A stretch of 64,000 nt of DNA, taken from Struthidea cinerea (lineage: Eukaryota > Chordata > Aves > Passeriformes > Corcoracidae). Below are positions 39,101 through 49,921 of this stretch, one piece after another. The notes beneath the pieces were generated by a model, which worked only from the letters and a program-made list of their open reading frames with translations, did not search any database and was not told where the DNA came from. The first letter of the stretch is position 1. Each line of letters begins with the position of its first letter. A program made the position numbers and the translations under genes. The stretch spans positions 991,925 to 1,055,924 of the forward strand of contig VZTI01001285.1 in the NCBI GenBank assembly GCA_013397865.1. Reading direction: 5' to 3'.

Positions 39101-42100
39101 GTCACATCACAGATTAACTGATTTAAACCTGTACCTTCTTGTGAGGCAGGTAACTCTTAGTGTCCCCTTTTTATAGATGATCATACCATTACACAGGGAG
39201 CTTAAGAGATTTACTCAAGGTCATGGAAGTAATTTGTGACAGAGTTAGAGGTACAATTAAAAGCTTGCCTTAGTACTTCCCACTTTCATGCCTTAACCCA
39301 AAGACAATTTTTCTAGCCAAATCTAGATTTAATCCACCTCTTCCCAAAATCCACATCTGTTTTTGCTATGTTGTTATTTATCTCTAGTAGGAGTTAGAGA
39401 ACTTGAAATTCCTGGATTAAAATCCCTTGTGTTAGTTGCTTTACCCTAGAACAAAGTTTATTGGTAGGCTAAGAACATGTTAATCACAGAAGAAACAAAT
39501 ATATTTCCACATACATGAGTGTATTTTTTCAGATTAAGTTTCTTTAGCCAACTTCCTGCAGTATGTCAAGACCAACTCTCCTTCAACAAAAATCCAACAA
39601 AAAGGAACGGTCAAGTCAATTACTGTTTTCCTTCACCTGTGTCAGCCTGCCCCGATCAGATTTTACAGCCTATAAAGGGTGTTCTGGGCAGCAGCCAGCC
39701 CATTGCAGCAGTGCCAAACTGTCTTTCAAAACCCACATTTTGGATTGCAAATATGTACAAGAAGAAAATAATTTACTAAGACAAAAAGGATTCCTGGATG
39801 AGTTGTTACACTCCGCACATCTGCACAATAAATGAGCGCGCCTTCTCTCCCTGTTTTGAACCCCACTGAGCAGTCAGCTGGAGCTGGTTCTGTCTCTTGA
39901 CCTTTTCTTCATTCGTCTTGTATTTCCTAATGCACTGTCTACACTCGCCTGCATGCTAGGGTCATCTTAATGAACTTAAATTCAACAACTGGTGAAAAAG
40001 TGAAGTAAATGAGAATGTGCTACCAATCAGAATTGTTTTACTGACACTGGGTTAGTGATCAGTTGAAGTCTGATTGTGTCTTTCTTGCCCATGGATGTCT
40101 AGGAATGTAAAATGATTTTCAGATGAGACCTGCCAGCTGTGCGCCCAGTGCTGCATTAGCTGCTGAAGGATGTGCCTCACTGATGTGCCCACACACTGCC
40201 TTTGTTCTTTTCATAACAGTATTGTATTTTGGATTCACAGTCATCTTGTAGTCACTGAACATGTACAAGCTTTTCTCATCCTTGGTTGTTTCCAGCTTAT
40301 GAATATCCAGTTTAAAGCAGAAATTTCATCTGTTAATCCTGGAATATATTACTATGCACTTTATATTAGTTCATTTAGTTCATTTCAATCCTTTTTTTTT
40401 CTTTTTATAATTCTAGATGTTAAATAATAGTCATAAATTTACAGGTGTGAAATCCTGATCCTTTACTGAAAATGTTACTGACTTTATGTCATATGCAGAT
40501 TTTACAAGCATAACTCAGCAGATCATTAATGAAACTTTTAGATGAGTCTGAAAATCCATCATGAGAAAATCCACTAGTAATTTTTTCCATTTTCTTCTAT
40601 ATTACTATAACTATTACTATCTCCCTTGCAGCTAATTCCTTAACCATCTTATTTTTCTTCTATTAATCCCTATCCTCTGCTGTTGAACAATTTATTTCCC
40701 CGGTGGCATGATTTCAAGTACTGTACTGAATTACAGGTATTTTAAATATTCTTCATCTCCTTTGTGCTCATAATCTGCTCTTTTCTAAGGGAAAGGTATC
40801 AGGTTAGTACATGCACTGTACAGTGAATAGTGTTGTAGTTGTCTAGGATTCTGTTTTCATTCTTTTAAACCCCTGATTTCAACTCTCTGTGTTGTGCTCC
40901 ACTGGTGATTTCAGGTTTGATACCTTAGTACCCATTAGTCAGCTTGCTTTTACCTTGCCCCCCATATTCATTGTGCAGGATGAGAAAAAAATCTAGTAAA
41001 TTAGCAAGATGTGGGGGTTCTGTGCCAGAAGACAATGAGAAGATACTTAAACAGCTAAGGAAGAGAGCATTGAAGAGGAAGGAGAATTACGATTTACATT
41101 CAGAGTACTGTGTCTCATCGAGCCTTGTGCAGCATTGCCACAGGTAGTGTTCATTAGGTTTGGCAGCTCGCACTGCTCCCCTTCCCTGTCATTATTTCTA
41201 CTGTTGCTGTGATTCCTGCTTGCTTTTTGGTAGATTCTGTTTTTATTGTGGTGGAGATACTGGTATCTTTCCTTTCCTTATGTGGGACATTCCAATCGCA
41301 ACCTTAATTAACCTGGCAGAGAAGCATAAGCCTGTAAAATGTTTGCGCTGGAAGAGATCTGAGGTGCTCAGAGGTGCTTAAATCCCAGAGCAGTTTGCAT
41401 TTATAGGGCACATCAGCATTCCAGGTGATGTGATGATGGGATTTCTCTGCTCTTGGCTCCCTGTTAATAGTTCTGCAACTACTGTTTCAGGTGTACTGTC
41501 ATCTAAGATATACCTTTTGTGCTTGTGCTTCCATGATCTTTAGGTCTGATCCTTACTTTCTTTCTGCAGTATGAAAACTTGGCTTCATTTTTGACATTGC
41601 ATGTTCCTTTCTTTTTGTGTCTGTGTATCCAACAAACAAATCATCTGCTCTAACAAAAGGAATTGTGTCTCCTCTACAAACGCTGCTTGTCTGCTATTGA
41701 TCAGTTTCAGAACACTGTTGACAGAATTTGTTCATAACAAATTCCTCAACCTTTGCTCAAAATGTTATCCATGCATTAATCACACTTTCTCTTGACTACT
41801 GCAGGTCTTTCTTTTACAGTCATCCTAAATCTCTTCCTTCTAAATTTCAGGATAGCTGACTAGTTTCTTACTCCGGGGAGCAGTCATATCAGCTTCCTCT
41901 TCCATCATTTTCATGACTTACTTTCTATGGCTCAGCCTGAGTCAAAATTGCCCTTTGGATTTCAGAAAGGTTCATGGTCTTATCACAGTTCATCATTGCA
42001 GCCTGGTCTTCGCTCATTTTACTGTGCCCCCCTCATATTCCCCTTCTTTACGTCAGGTATTTCTATCAGAACTTTACTGCCATATGTTTGGATCCTTTCT

Positions 42101-45100
42101 GTTCATCTCCCAGATACGTGTAAAAAAAAAAAAATAGTTTATTTTATAGCTGACCTTGGCAATAAAGTTTCCCATAGTAAATTGTATGAAGATACTATAA
42201 AAGTACAAATTGACTTGTATACAATTATTGGTGAGTGCTAAGAAAATCATTGTGACTAATTGCTGAAAAGATATTATTTCCTGTTTAATTATGCAATGTA
42301 TGCTCTCAGTGATATAATTTTTTGACATAATATTGCTTGTGAGCAAAATGTAGGTGTTTTAAGATATTCTTCAGATTAAGATGAATCTTATTCCTCCTGG
42401 AGAGGTTTGCCTAAATGACTTTAATTTGAGATCCAGATTGGCTTTATTTCCACTGTAATTAGCTTTTGAATGAGACTAGTTTAAATATTCTGCAGCTGTT
42501 TCTTTTCTGGGGGAAAAGGATGATAAAAGTATATTTTTGCAAACTGGAACAGAAAAAAAATCAGTGACAGATCCTCTTCTTTGTTTTTCTTTTTAAATAA
42601 TATCTTCTTATTTCATTTGTCTGTCTGCCCTCCCACACTCCCCTGAATCACAAGCCTGTATGTGATGAAAGAGCAATAATATTTGCTTTTCAGGGTTGGA
42701 TGATCCAGTTACCTCTGGTGGCTGAACGCTATTACACAAGTGATAGTGCAGTGACATTTCCAAGGTGTGAATGATCGTGGTTTTCTTCTATGGCTATGGG
42801 CTACAATGAATACAAATTCTGATAGCACTGCATAGTTGAGACTTCACAGGAGTGACAGGCAGGCTTGCACTAACAGGATAAACAAAGGTTTTGAAGACTA
42901 TTAAGTGAGCAGACATTATGAATTATTAAGTAATAAATGTTTGTTTTCTTGTTTTAGTTTTCTAAGCAGAACAGGAAATATAAATATGTCAGTAATGCTT
43001 CTGCACGACAGTGTTCGTAATTGCTCGTTAATTATTGCTACATTTTTATCTATTATATTTTAAACTTTCATTTTATTTTCTAAATGCATAAATTTGGTTA
43101 TGCAGTTCTGATCATTATATTCTTTAGTACAATAGATTTCTCAATCAAAACTGAGCCTCTGCTGTGCTGGGGATTATACAGATACTTAAGAAGACACACA
43201 CTTGACACAAAGAGCTGGAAGATAATGGCCATATTATTGACTGGACTGCAGTGTTCCTAAAGCTTAGAATGTTTTCCACTGGCTGATATTTATATCATAA
43301 GGCAATAAAGCTACTTCCTGACTTTTTGCTCTGTGAACACAGAGTCTGGCTGGAACCTACAGCCCAGCTGGTCTCTGAGCTCACAGTGCACTTAACAGCT
43401 CCTGAAGGAGGAACAAGGTTCAGATGTCTGAATATAAACTAATCAAAACAACTATTTCTCTGAAAATTATTAGCTGCCTATGAAGCAAATATTTCCCTGT
43501 CTGTCTGAAGACCTTTTTGCCAAGTCTATTTTTCATTCTTTTTTGGCATCATGCTGTGATCCTGTTAGATTTCAGAAGAGGGGCTGAACTATGCAAGGCA
43601 TTAGTTGAGACTTCCCCAGGAAAGCTGTGTGTGTGGGAAGGCATTAGTGGCACTTTTTCTGAGTCATTATAACGTGGTGCTAGCAGTGCTTGCTGCTGGC
43701 TTAATGTGAAACTAACCTGTTCAGATAAATAAGTCTTCTTTTCTAAACATAGTTTTTCTAGCAGTATTTTAGAAGCACTAATTTTTTTGTTGTTGTTTCC
43801 AAAGAAAAAAACAGGTTAACTAATTCTTACTTCTTGTGCAAGCCAACATGCACAGCGACTTCAGATCTTAGATTAATGTTACATGTCACAAATAAAACTT
43901 CTCTTGGGAAAGGTTAATCCAATTGAATCCTAGAAACAGGGCTGCTTGCTAAATAAATAAGTTGATGTATGTTAAGAAATCAAAATTAATTTGAACATAC
44001 TGGAGAACAGAAGGGCTTGTTTCTTGGCCAATAAAATACTAAATTATTTAAAATAGACATGTTGCTTTTTCACCAGAATTTGTATAATGTGTTCAAGTTA
44101 AATTATTGACTAATTCAGATCAAAAGCTTTGCTTTTATCTAGAGAACTCAACATACCAGAATCTGCTTAAATGACAAGTAAATGATTGCTAAAAAGTAAT
44201 GAACATGATTGAATTGAGTCACCATTCCCTTAATGAGTGTTTAAGGAGGGGTACTTAGATGTCTGTATGGATTCCTTTAAAATAAAAGGAAGTAAAATTT
44301 GTTTGAGAAATAAACACTTCAGCATCATCACAATGCACTGTATTATTTTGACATAATGCTGCTTATGTTGCAGAAGATAAGAATGCATTTATAATTGGCA
44401 TCTACATCCTAAAAGGGACACCAGTTTTATCACTACCATCAGCATATTCAGAAATATGATCAGTATAACGTTAGTATTCCTGTGAATAATATTGAGAATA
44501 ATAGATAGAAATAATTACCCAACCTACATTCCTTAGTTGAAATTCTTATTGAAACCAGTAGGAAATTTGCCAAAACAAGTGGAGATAGGAACATGATGGT
44601 TTGACATTCTTATATTTATTTAATGAAATCATAATTAGATATTGATGGATTTTTTTGTTTGTTTGTTTGAGGTTTTTTTTTCAGAAAATTTTAAGTGGTC
44701 ATATGTTTTACAAATTGAGTATGTCCAATTCTGCAAAGAATAGTGGTGAGAAATCAAAGTAGAAATAAGCCAAATTCATGTTATGCCCATTTAAATTTTC
44801 CATAAATTGAGATTCAATACTTTGTTTCAGTCTTTCTGTGAGTCTGGCTATCTTCAGACTCTGGATTTGAGCTCAGGTTTAAATTTATTACATTTCTGGT
44901 GAGCTACTGTAGCCCCCTATTCATCGGTTTATCTCTTACTAAACTAAACTAAAATATAAGCTTTTTGTAGAATAACAACTCTGGCTCTGTTCTCTCTGAC
45001 AGATGCACACAAAATCAGCCAGTGTCCAAGACAATTGTGCATGATCAAAGAACAAACAGACAAATCTCCCATGTGAAGTATCCTCTAAACTACCCACATC

Positions 45101-47208
45101 ATCCTGAGTTATTGTTCCAATGACAAATTATAATTCCATTTTAGATTAAGCTTGATGCCAAACCTAGGTTACACTTCCCATGGGTTGATAAGAATAAACT
45201 GCATCCTCTTGTTTTAAAGCTAAATAAATACACGATTGTTTAAAATTTTGGTTCCTATCACAATATTTCTAAGCTGACAAAATGTTACCTGGTAAGTGAC
45301 ATGCACGACAGGCGGTTCCTGGGAGCATGGGTAGGCTAAAGAGATCCTCCTCCCGTTCCTAGCAAAGTCCGTTATTTCAGAAAGACTCAGCTGCAACTCA
45401 TTGAAACTGCCACAAAGTCTCTCTAAATTTCTAGATATGTGACTCATTCCCCTTTCACTTGGCAAATTGTTGTTTTTAGGATAATTTGATGTTTCTTGGA
45501 TCACACTGAACTGCACTTTAGGGGATGCTGGTCTGCTGGAAACCCTGCTAGGTGATCCAAAACCATGAAGAGACACTGAGCGATTCGTAGGTTCAGCATC
45601 CAATGTTTCCAAGGCCACCGAGGAGTCACCTGGGAGCCTTTTTTCATCCAGGTCACTCACACTTGATGAAGAGCTCTGCTCATAACTCGGGCTCTTTACT
45701 TCTTCAATGAGTCTTCTCCTGCCACTCGGAGATTGAATAACTGTGCTTCTTGGTATTAACAACTCTCTGCTTTGAGGTTGGTCTTCTGTGGCAAGATTCT
45801 CAAAGAATTTTCTTTTTCCAGGTATATTAATAGAGGATTCAAAATTATAAAACATATTCTGCTTAGTTTCAGGCAATGCTGAAGAGTTTTCTTCCAGCAT
45901 CAATTCTTTAACCATAAGACGCATTATATACCTGTCTGAACTTGAAGATGGAATGAGATTAGCCTCAGGGAACCTCTGCTTGCCAATCAGAATCAATAAG
46001 AGTTTATCTGTTAAAAAGCATAGGCCCTTTGGTCTTTCATTTTTTTCCAGCTGGATTTGTTGAATGTGAGGCATACAGGAAGAGGTAACTGAATACACCA
46101 AAACAATATTAGAGGTATTAGAGGCTACTGCCACAATCTGAGCTCTAAGGTCAAAAGCCATTATATCAGGAACCAGAATACCTGGGATGGTGACTTTTCT
46201 GGTGGTCGTTACCTTCCTCTCAAAAGTCACCAAGATCAAGTGAGAAGAATCTTGACCATTTGCTGCTGCAGAGTCTTTGCGTTTCAGAGTAATGAGAGGA
46301 CTGGGATCAGACCGACGGTGGTTTGCAAGGATATGGGTTAAATCCACGGGACCTGATGAAGAAGAGGCAAGTGAATCAACACCTGATCTATCTGAATCTA
46401 TGGACTTTCTTCGTGTGTCCATGGAGTATTCCTCATCACCAAGCACCAGAGCAGAGTGTGAGATTAAAGAACCAGCTTCTGTGCCAGAGGGCACATCAAA
46501 TGCAATGCCTGCATTGAAACCACAGATATTATCTAAAGGAAGCTCAGTAGCTACAGCAATTTGGAAATCCAGTGTGGCTTCTATAGCGCAGATATAACCT
46601 CCCACATCAAAAACTGGGCAAAAGGAGCAGATATTCAGAGTTTTCTGAGCATTATCCCATATGTAGGAGTGCAGGGCACTGCCTATAGCAATTACTAAAC
46701 GATTACCATCCTTAGTCCAGCAAGCACAGTGGATGAGTCCGCTGCTTTTGATCTCTGCCTTAACTCGGGTATTGTCAGTACGGACAGCATGCAAGACTGA
46801 AGCATCTCGTTTTGTAAGCACAGCCAAGACCTCCTTCTTTGGATGCCAGACACAGCCCTGAGAGAGCAGCGGAAACGGCTCACCAACTTCACAAGTCTGA
46901 GAAATCAAGGGCTTTTTCTTCTCCGCACTGCTGTAGACCAGCTGCCAAATGCTTACGTGCTTTTTGTGCTGAACAGCGAGCAGAGCTGGGGTGTCTGTAG
47001 AGCAACATGGGCCCCAGTAAAGCCCATGAACATGTTCAAATTGACCAACAATGCTTGAGTCTCCAAACTTCAGCTCTTCGTTTTGATAGTACAAGGTAGT
47101 CAGTATCACTTGCTTCCCATCTGTCCAGGCAATTCCATGCACAGGGTGGATAGCTTGATATAAAGCATTGAGGCCGGTTCTCAGCAGTTTTGCCTTTCCC
47201 AGATCCAT
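33013..47208 (-). CDS. WDCP: WDCP copy 2, second complete WDCP paralogue
   Basis: Three coding exons, 47208-45289, 36506-36386 and 33179-33013, give 735 residues from the conserved Met (MDLGKAKLLRTGLNAL). The open frame extends 12 codons further to an ATG at 47244, but a possible acceptor (CCACCGTTAG, exon start 47225) just upstream, placed as in copy 1, favours 47208. In the first 60 residues, 51 match copy 1. The same WD-like segments (IHCACWTKDGNRLVIAIGSA), GQDSSHLILVTFERKV, IPGILVPDIMAFD and the C-terminal GSSWIVLTADKDGFVPL block are kept. The coding introns sit at identical positions and phases but are about 8.8 and 3.2 kb, against 1.4 and 1.8 kb. The linker site equivalent to PTSPKR reads PASPKV, and the tail is short. 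No stop or frameshift is seen, so it is likely a working gene and not a retrocopy. Confidence 0.93.
33180..36385 (-). other. Last intron of WDCP copy 2 (3.2 kb)
   Basis: AT-rich intron. Open frames at 34571-34780 and 35480-35758 on the plus strand have no recognisable family or splice support. It contains a small 14-bp tandem repeat at 33730-33780. Confidence 0.7.
33730..33780. repeat. 14-bp tandem repeat
   Basis: The unit AGATGATTTACAAA is present twice without change at 33753-33780, with a degenerate copy GGATGATTTACAGA at 33730-33743. Confidence 0.85.
36386..36506 (-). CDS. WDCP: WDCP copy 2 middle coding exon
   Basis: 121 nt, one codon longer than in copy 1. It encodes KSFSNGSVTEETKD, VLLCDGKIHLSLVQQLFDLP and VIEMKH plus one base of Gly, and ends at donor GTATGT. 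The acceptor (CATATGAAG) has a weak pyrimidine tract, so the exact 5' border rests on alignment with copy 1. Confidence 0.88.
40979..41143 (+). CDS. Unidentified candidate exon (165 nt)
   Basis: Open on the plus strand between an acceptor (CATATTCATTGTGCAG) and a donor (CACAG|GTAGTG). It encodes a basic stretch with RALKRKENYDLHSEYCVSSS and many Lys and Arg residues. No family is recognised and no in-frame partner is confirmed. It lies antisense within the WDCP copy 2 intron and may be chance. Confidence 0.22.
42694..42764 (+). CDS. Unidentified candidate exon (71 nt)
   Basis: The acceptor is TTTGCTTTTCAG and the donor AAG|GTGTGA. The open frame reads GWMIQLPLVAERYYTSDSAV. Its phase fits directly after the 24775-24856 candidate, but not after the 40979-41143 candidate, where TGA follows at once. 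Support is weak. Confidence 0.18.
45289..47208 (-). CDS. WDCP: WDCP copy 2 large coding exon
   Basis: 640 codons from Met (47208) to the Gln of HVTYQ, ending at donor GTAACA. It matches the copy 1 large exon over nearly its whole length and is longest-diverged in the Ser-rich linker. The open frame continues into the intron to 45220. Confidence 0.94.
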
Positions 47209-49871
47209 CTTTTTAAGCTTTCTTTCTAACGGTGGTTGTTCCAAAGTAGAGAATCCATGGAATTCACTTGCAGATCACCATGAGAAAATTTTTTTCTCAT
47301 GTCTCCTTCCCCTTCCTTTCCAGCATCAAGCTGTTTTTTCTGCTGATAATCCAAGAGTCTCTATTGTGAACTCCTTCTCAGTAGGCCCGCAGCTGCTCTT
47401 CTAAGTATAAATCCATGTCAAAGCTGCTTTGGCTATGTCTTTTCCTGGGAGGAGTTATCATCTTCATGTGATTGCTAGCAAGGTTTAACCAATTACTGTG
47501 CATTTTCGTAGAAGGCTATTTTTAACTCTTCAGTGCTGGGAATATGTTTAAAAATAGCACTAATACCTTGACCTTCAGTGAATGAAGGTCTTTACCAAAG
47601 AGAGACATCATACACTGGTAAGCCTAAGTATTAAGCTACAGCCTGAAATAATGACCTGGCACTTCTTTCAGCCGGCCTTTGAAGGATGAAAGAAGATTTA
47701 AACATAACTGAGAACTGTACAAGGCAGATTGCAATCTCTGATGGGCAGCATCTTTCAAAGAGACAAGGTCTGAAATGGCTATGAAAGGAAAGTAGAAAAG
47801 GGAAATCATGCTCTGTTCTGTCAATAGTTACAAGAGAATGAAGGAAGGTGAGTTTTAAAAAAAAAACCAATCTAAACTAAAAAACCCCAAGTATGTAGTC
47901 CAGAAGCAAAGACAGCTGATTAGCGATGAGTGTTCGTTTTACTGGGACATACTTCCTAGCTGCAAATATGTATTGGTTTCTTTCTCGGTCTTCCCAGCCA
48001 CCTGCATCTCAGGGCTGTTCCCTCATTATACAGACAAAATGCAGAGAGGACGCCAAAATTTTCCTGTTTCTCCTAACCCTGCATTTTCCACAATATGTAA
48101 CATAATATCATGCAAGATCCTTGAGCTGCCAAAGACCCAAAAGACCCAACCAATGAATTGCTGTAACACAGTGGGGCCATGTGACGATACAGCAGTTTGG
48201 GTGGGCTGGGTCAGATGGACTGCTTTGGGTGTCTCCACCTTTCCCTCCTCAGCACAGCCTTCTCTGGGGTTAGAGTGGACAGAGTGTGCGTATGGCTGAG
48301 CCTCAACAGTCAGGGTGGGATTAATTACTTAAATATAAGCAACCATTACTGTTTTCAGTGCCCCAAGGCATCTGAGACAGCCACACTGAGCTGGCAGACA
48401 GAGCACAGGACTTAGAGAAGAGTAGTGCCATTCTGGAGTGGCAGCTGGCAACAAAGAGATGATCCCCAGATAGCCCCTGGACTGCCTAAGATGACATTAG
48501 AAGCTTACAAACAGGTAACGGGATCCCATCCTCAGCATCTTTCTGTAATTCTCGTTTTGCCAGTGCATCTCCTTTCAGCTTCCATGTAACTTGTGTGTCT
48601 TGCTTTTTACATTAACAAAAAGTGAATAAACTAAACCTGGGCAAACCTATCAATGTAATCACTTTGGTTAAAAATGTAAGACTTAACAATACACATTCTG
48701 CATCTTTGGCTCTTTTACACATTATATATTTGTATGTTATCACCTGAGGAAAACAAACATCTTGTTGAAGGCAGTTGGACCTCTGTTGTAAGAATTTAAT
48801 ACCCTTTTTCCAGGGGTATTTACTGAGGATGGGTATTACCACTGAAGAACTCCCAAACTGATGTAATTATATCACATGCTCATTCACAGCTACCTTTTTT
48901 TCTTTTGTGAATTATTTAATGAAGAGTACATTCAAAATAAAAACTTTTTTATATTCATCAAGAACAAACCAGCAAGGATGACTGGAATAAGTAAAAATAA
49001 AGCTAAATATGCAGGTTAGAAGATCCCTTTTTATGCAAGACTCATAAATTCTTTGGTCTCTGTCTGTGCTTGTGGAGAAACCATGTTTTTTAATGATTTT
49101 TACCTTACCCTTTGTGGCAGAGATGCCACATACCTATTTCACTAGGAGTTCTGACTACTCTGTACTTCCTCCAAGTTGTAGCAGGATTATTGTTTTTTAT
49201 ATTAGTGAAAGTTTCTTAGCCATAGTAGTTATAATGAATAGATTATATTAATATACAATCACAGCAGCTCCATAAATTGACAGAGTCTGTACAATATATA
49301 TTTGTTTTACTTTAAAATAATGGTGTTTCACTGCTTTATTGTCTTCTGGGTGTATTTTGCTGAAACTGATAAAGCTATTCTTTGGCACAGCATCTCCTCT
49401 ATATTCTGCACCACTGTGCTTTAAATATCCTAACAAAACTGTGTTGCAGCTGGATTCTAGCAACCTAAAATGTGGTTTGGATGCAGAAACTTCTGCCTCA
49501 GTGTGACTGAAATGCTCAGATGTTTCGCTAGGGATAATGTGTATTCTGCCAGCTATGCTGACATCTTGAGAGCATGGACTGACTACTCGTATGGAACACT
49601 GGACTTTATTTTCTGGGCTTTTTTAGTTTTATTGTTTGTTTTTGTTTTTTTTTTTTTTTTTATTTCATCATCTTGTAAAGAATCTGCTCTTCAGCAGTGT
49701 CTGTGACATTATCAGAGGGGGATACAAGGCTGAATATGTGAGATTTGCCAGTAAGAGAATCATCCTCAGTTTTGGAATTCAAGTCATCTTACAAACACTG
49801 AAGTCCTGAAAAATATTTGCAGCAGAGCTACAGCGAGATTTTAATCTATCTCCGAAGGCCTTAGGAAGTAG

Positions 49872-49921
49872 GACTTCATCTGAAGTCATACTCATGACAC
49901 ACATATGAAGTTATACTTCAT
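49872..49921. repeat. Two adjacent short hairpins
   Basis: GACTTCA/TGAAGTC (49872-49887, loop TC) and ATGAAGT/ACTTCAT (49905-49921, loop TAT) are perfect 7-bp stems sharing the ACTTCA core. Function is unknown and chance is possible. Confidence 0.6.

Larger units (their letters stand above)
36507..45288 (-). other. Large intron of WDCP copy 2 (8.8 kb)
   Basis: AT-rich intron without a clear CR1 copy. It contains two weak plus-strand exon-like stretches, 40979-41143 and 42694-42764, listed separately. Nothing else was recognised. Confidence 0.65.

Noticed and set aside
33013..47208. WDCP copy 2 as a processed pseudogene
   Set aside because: It keeps both coding introns at the same phases and has no stops or frameshifts.
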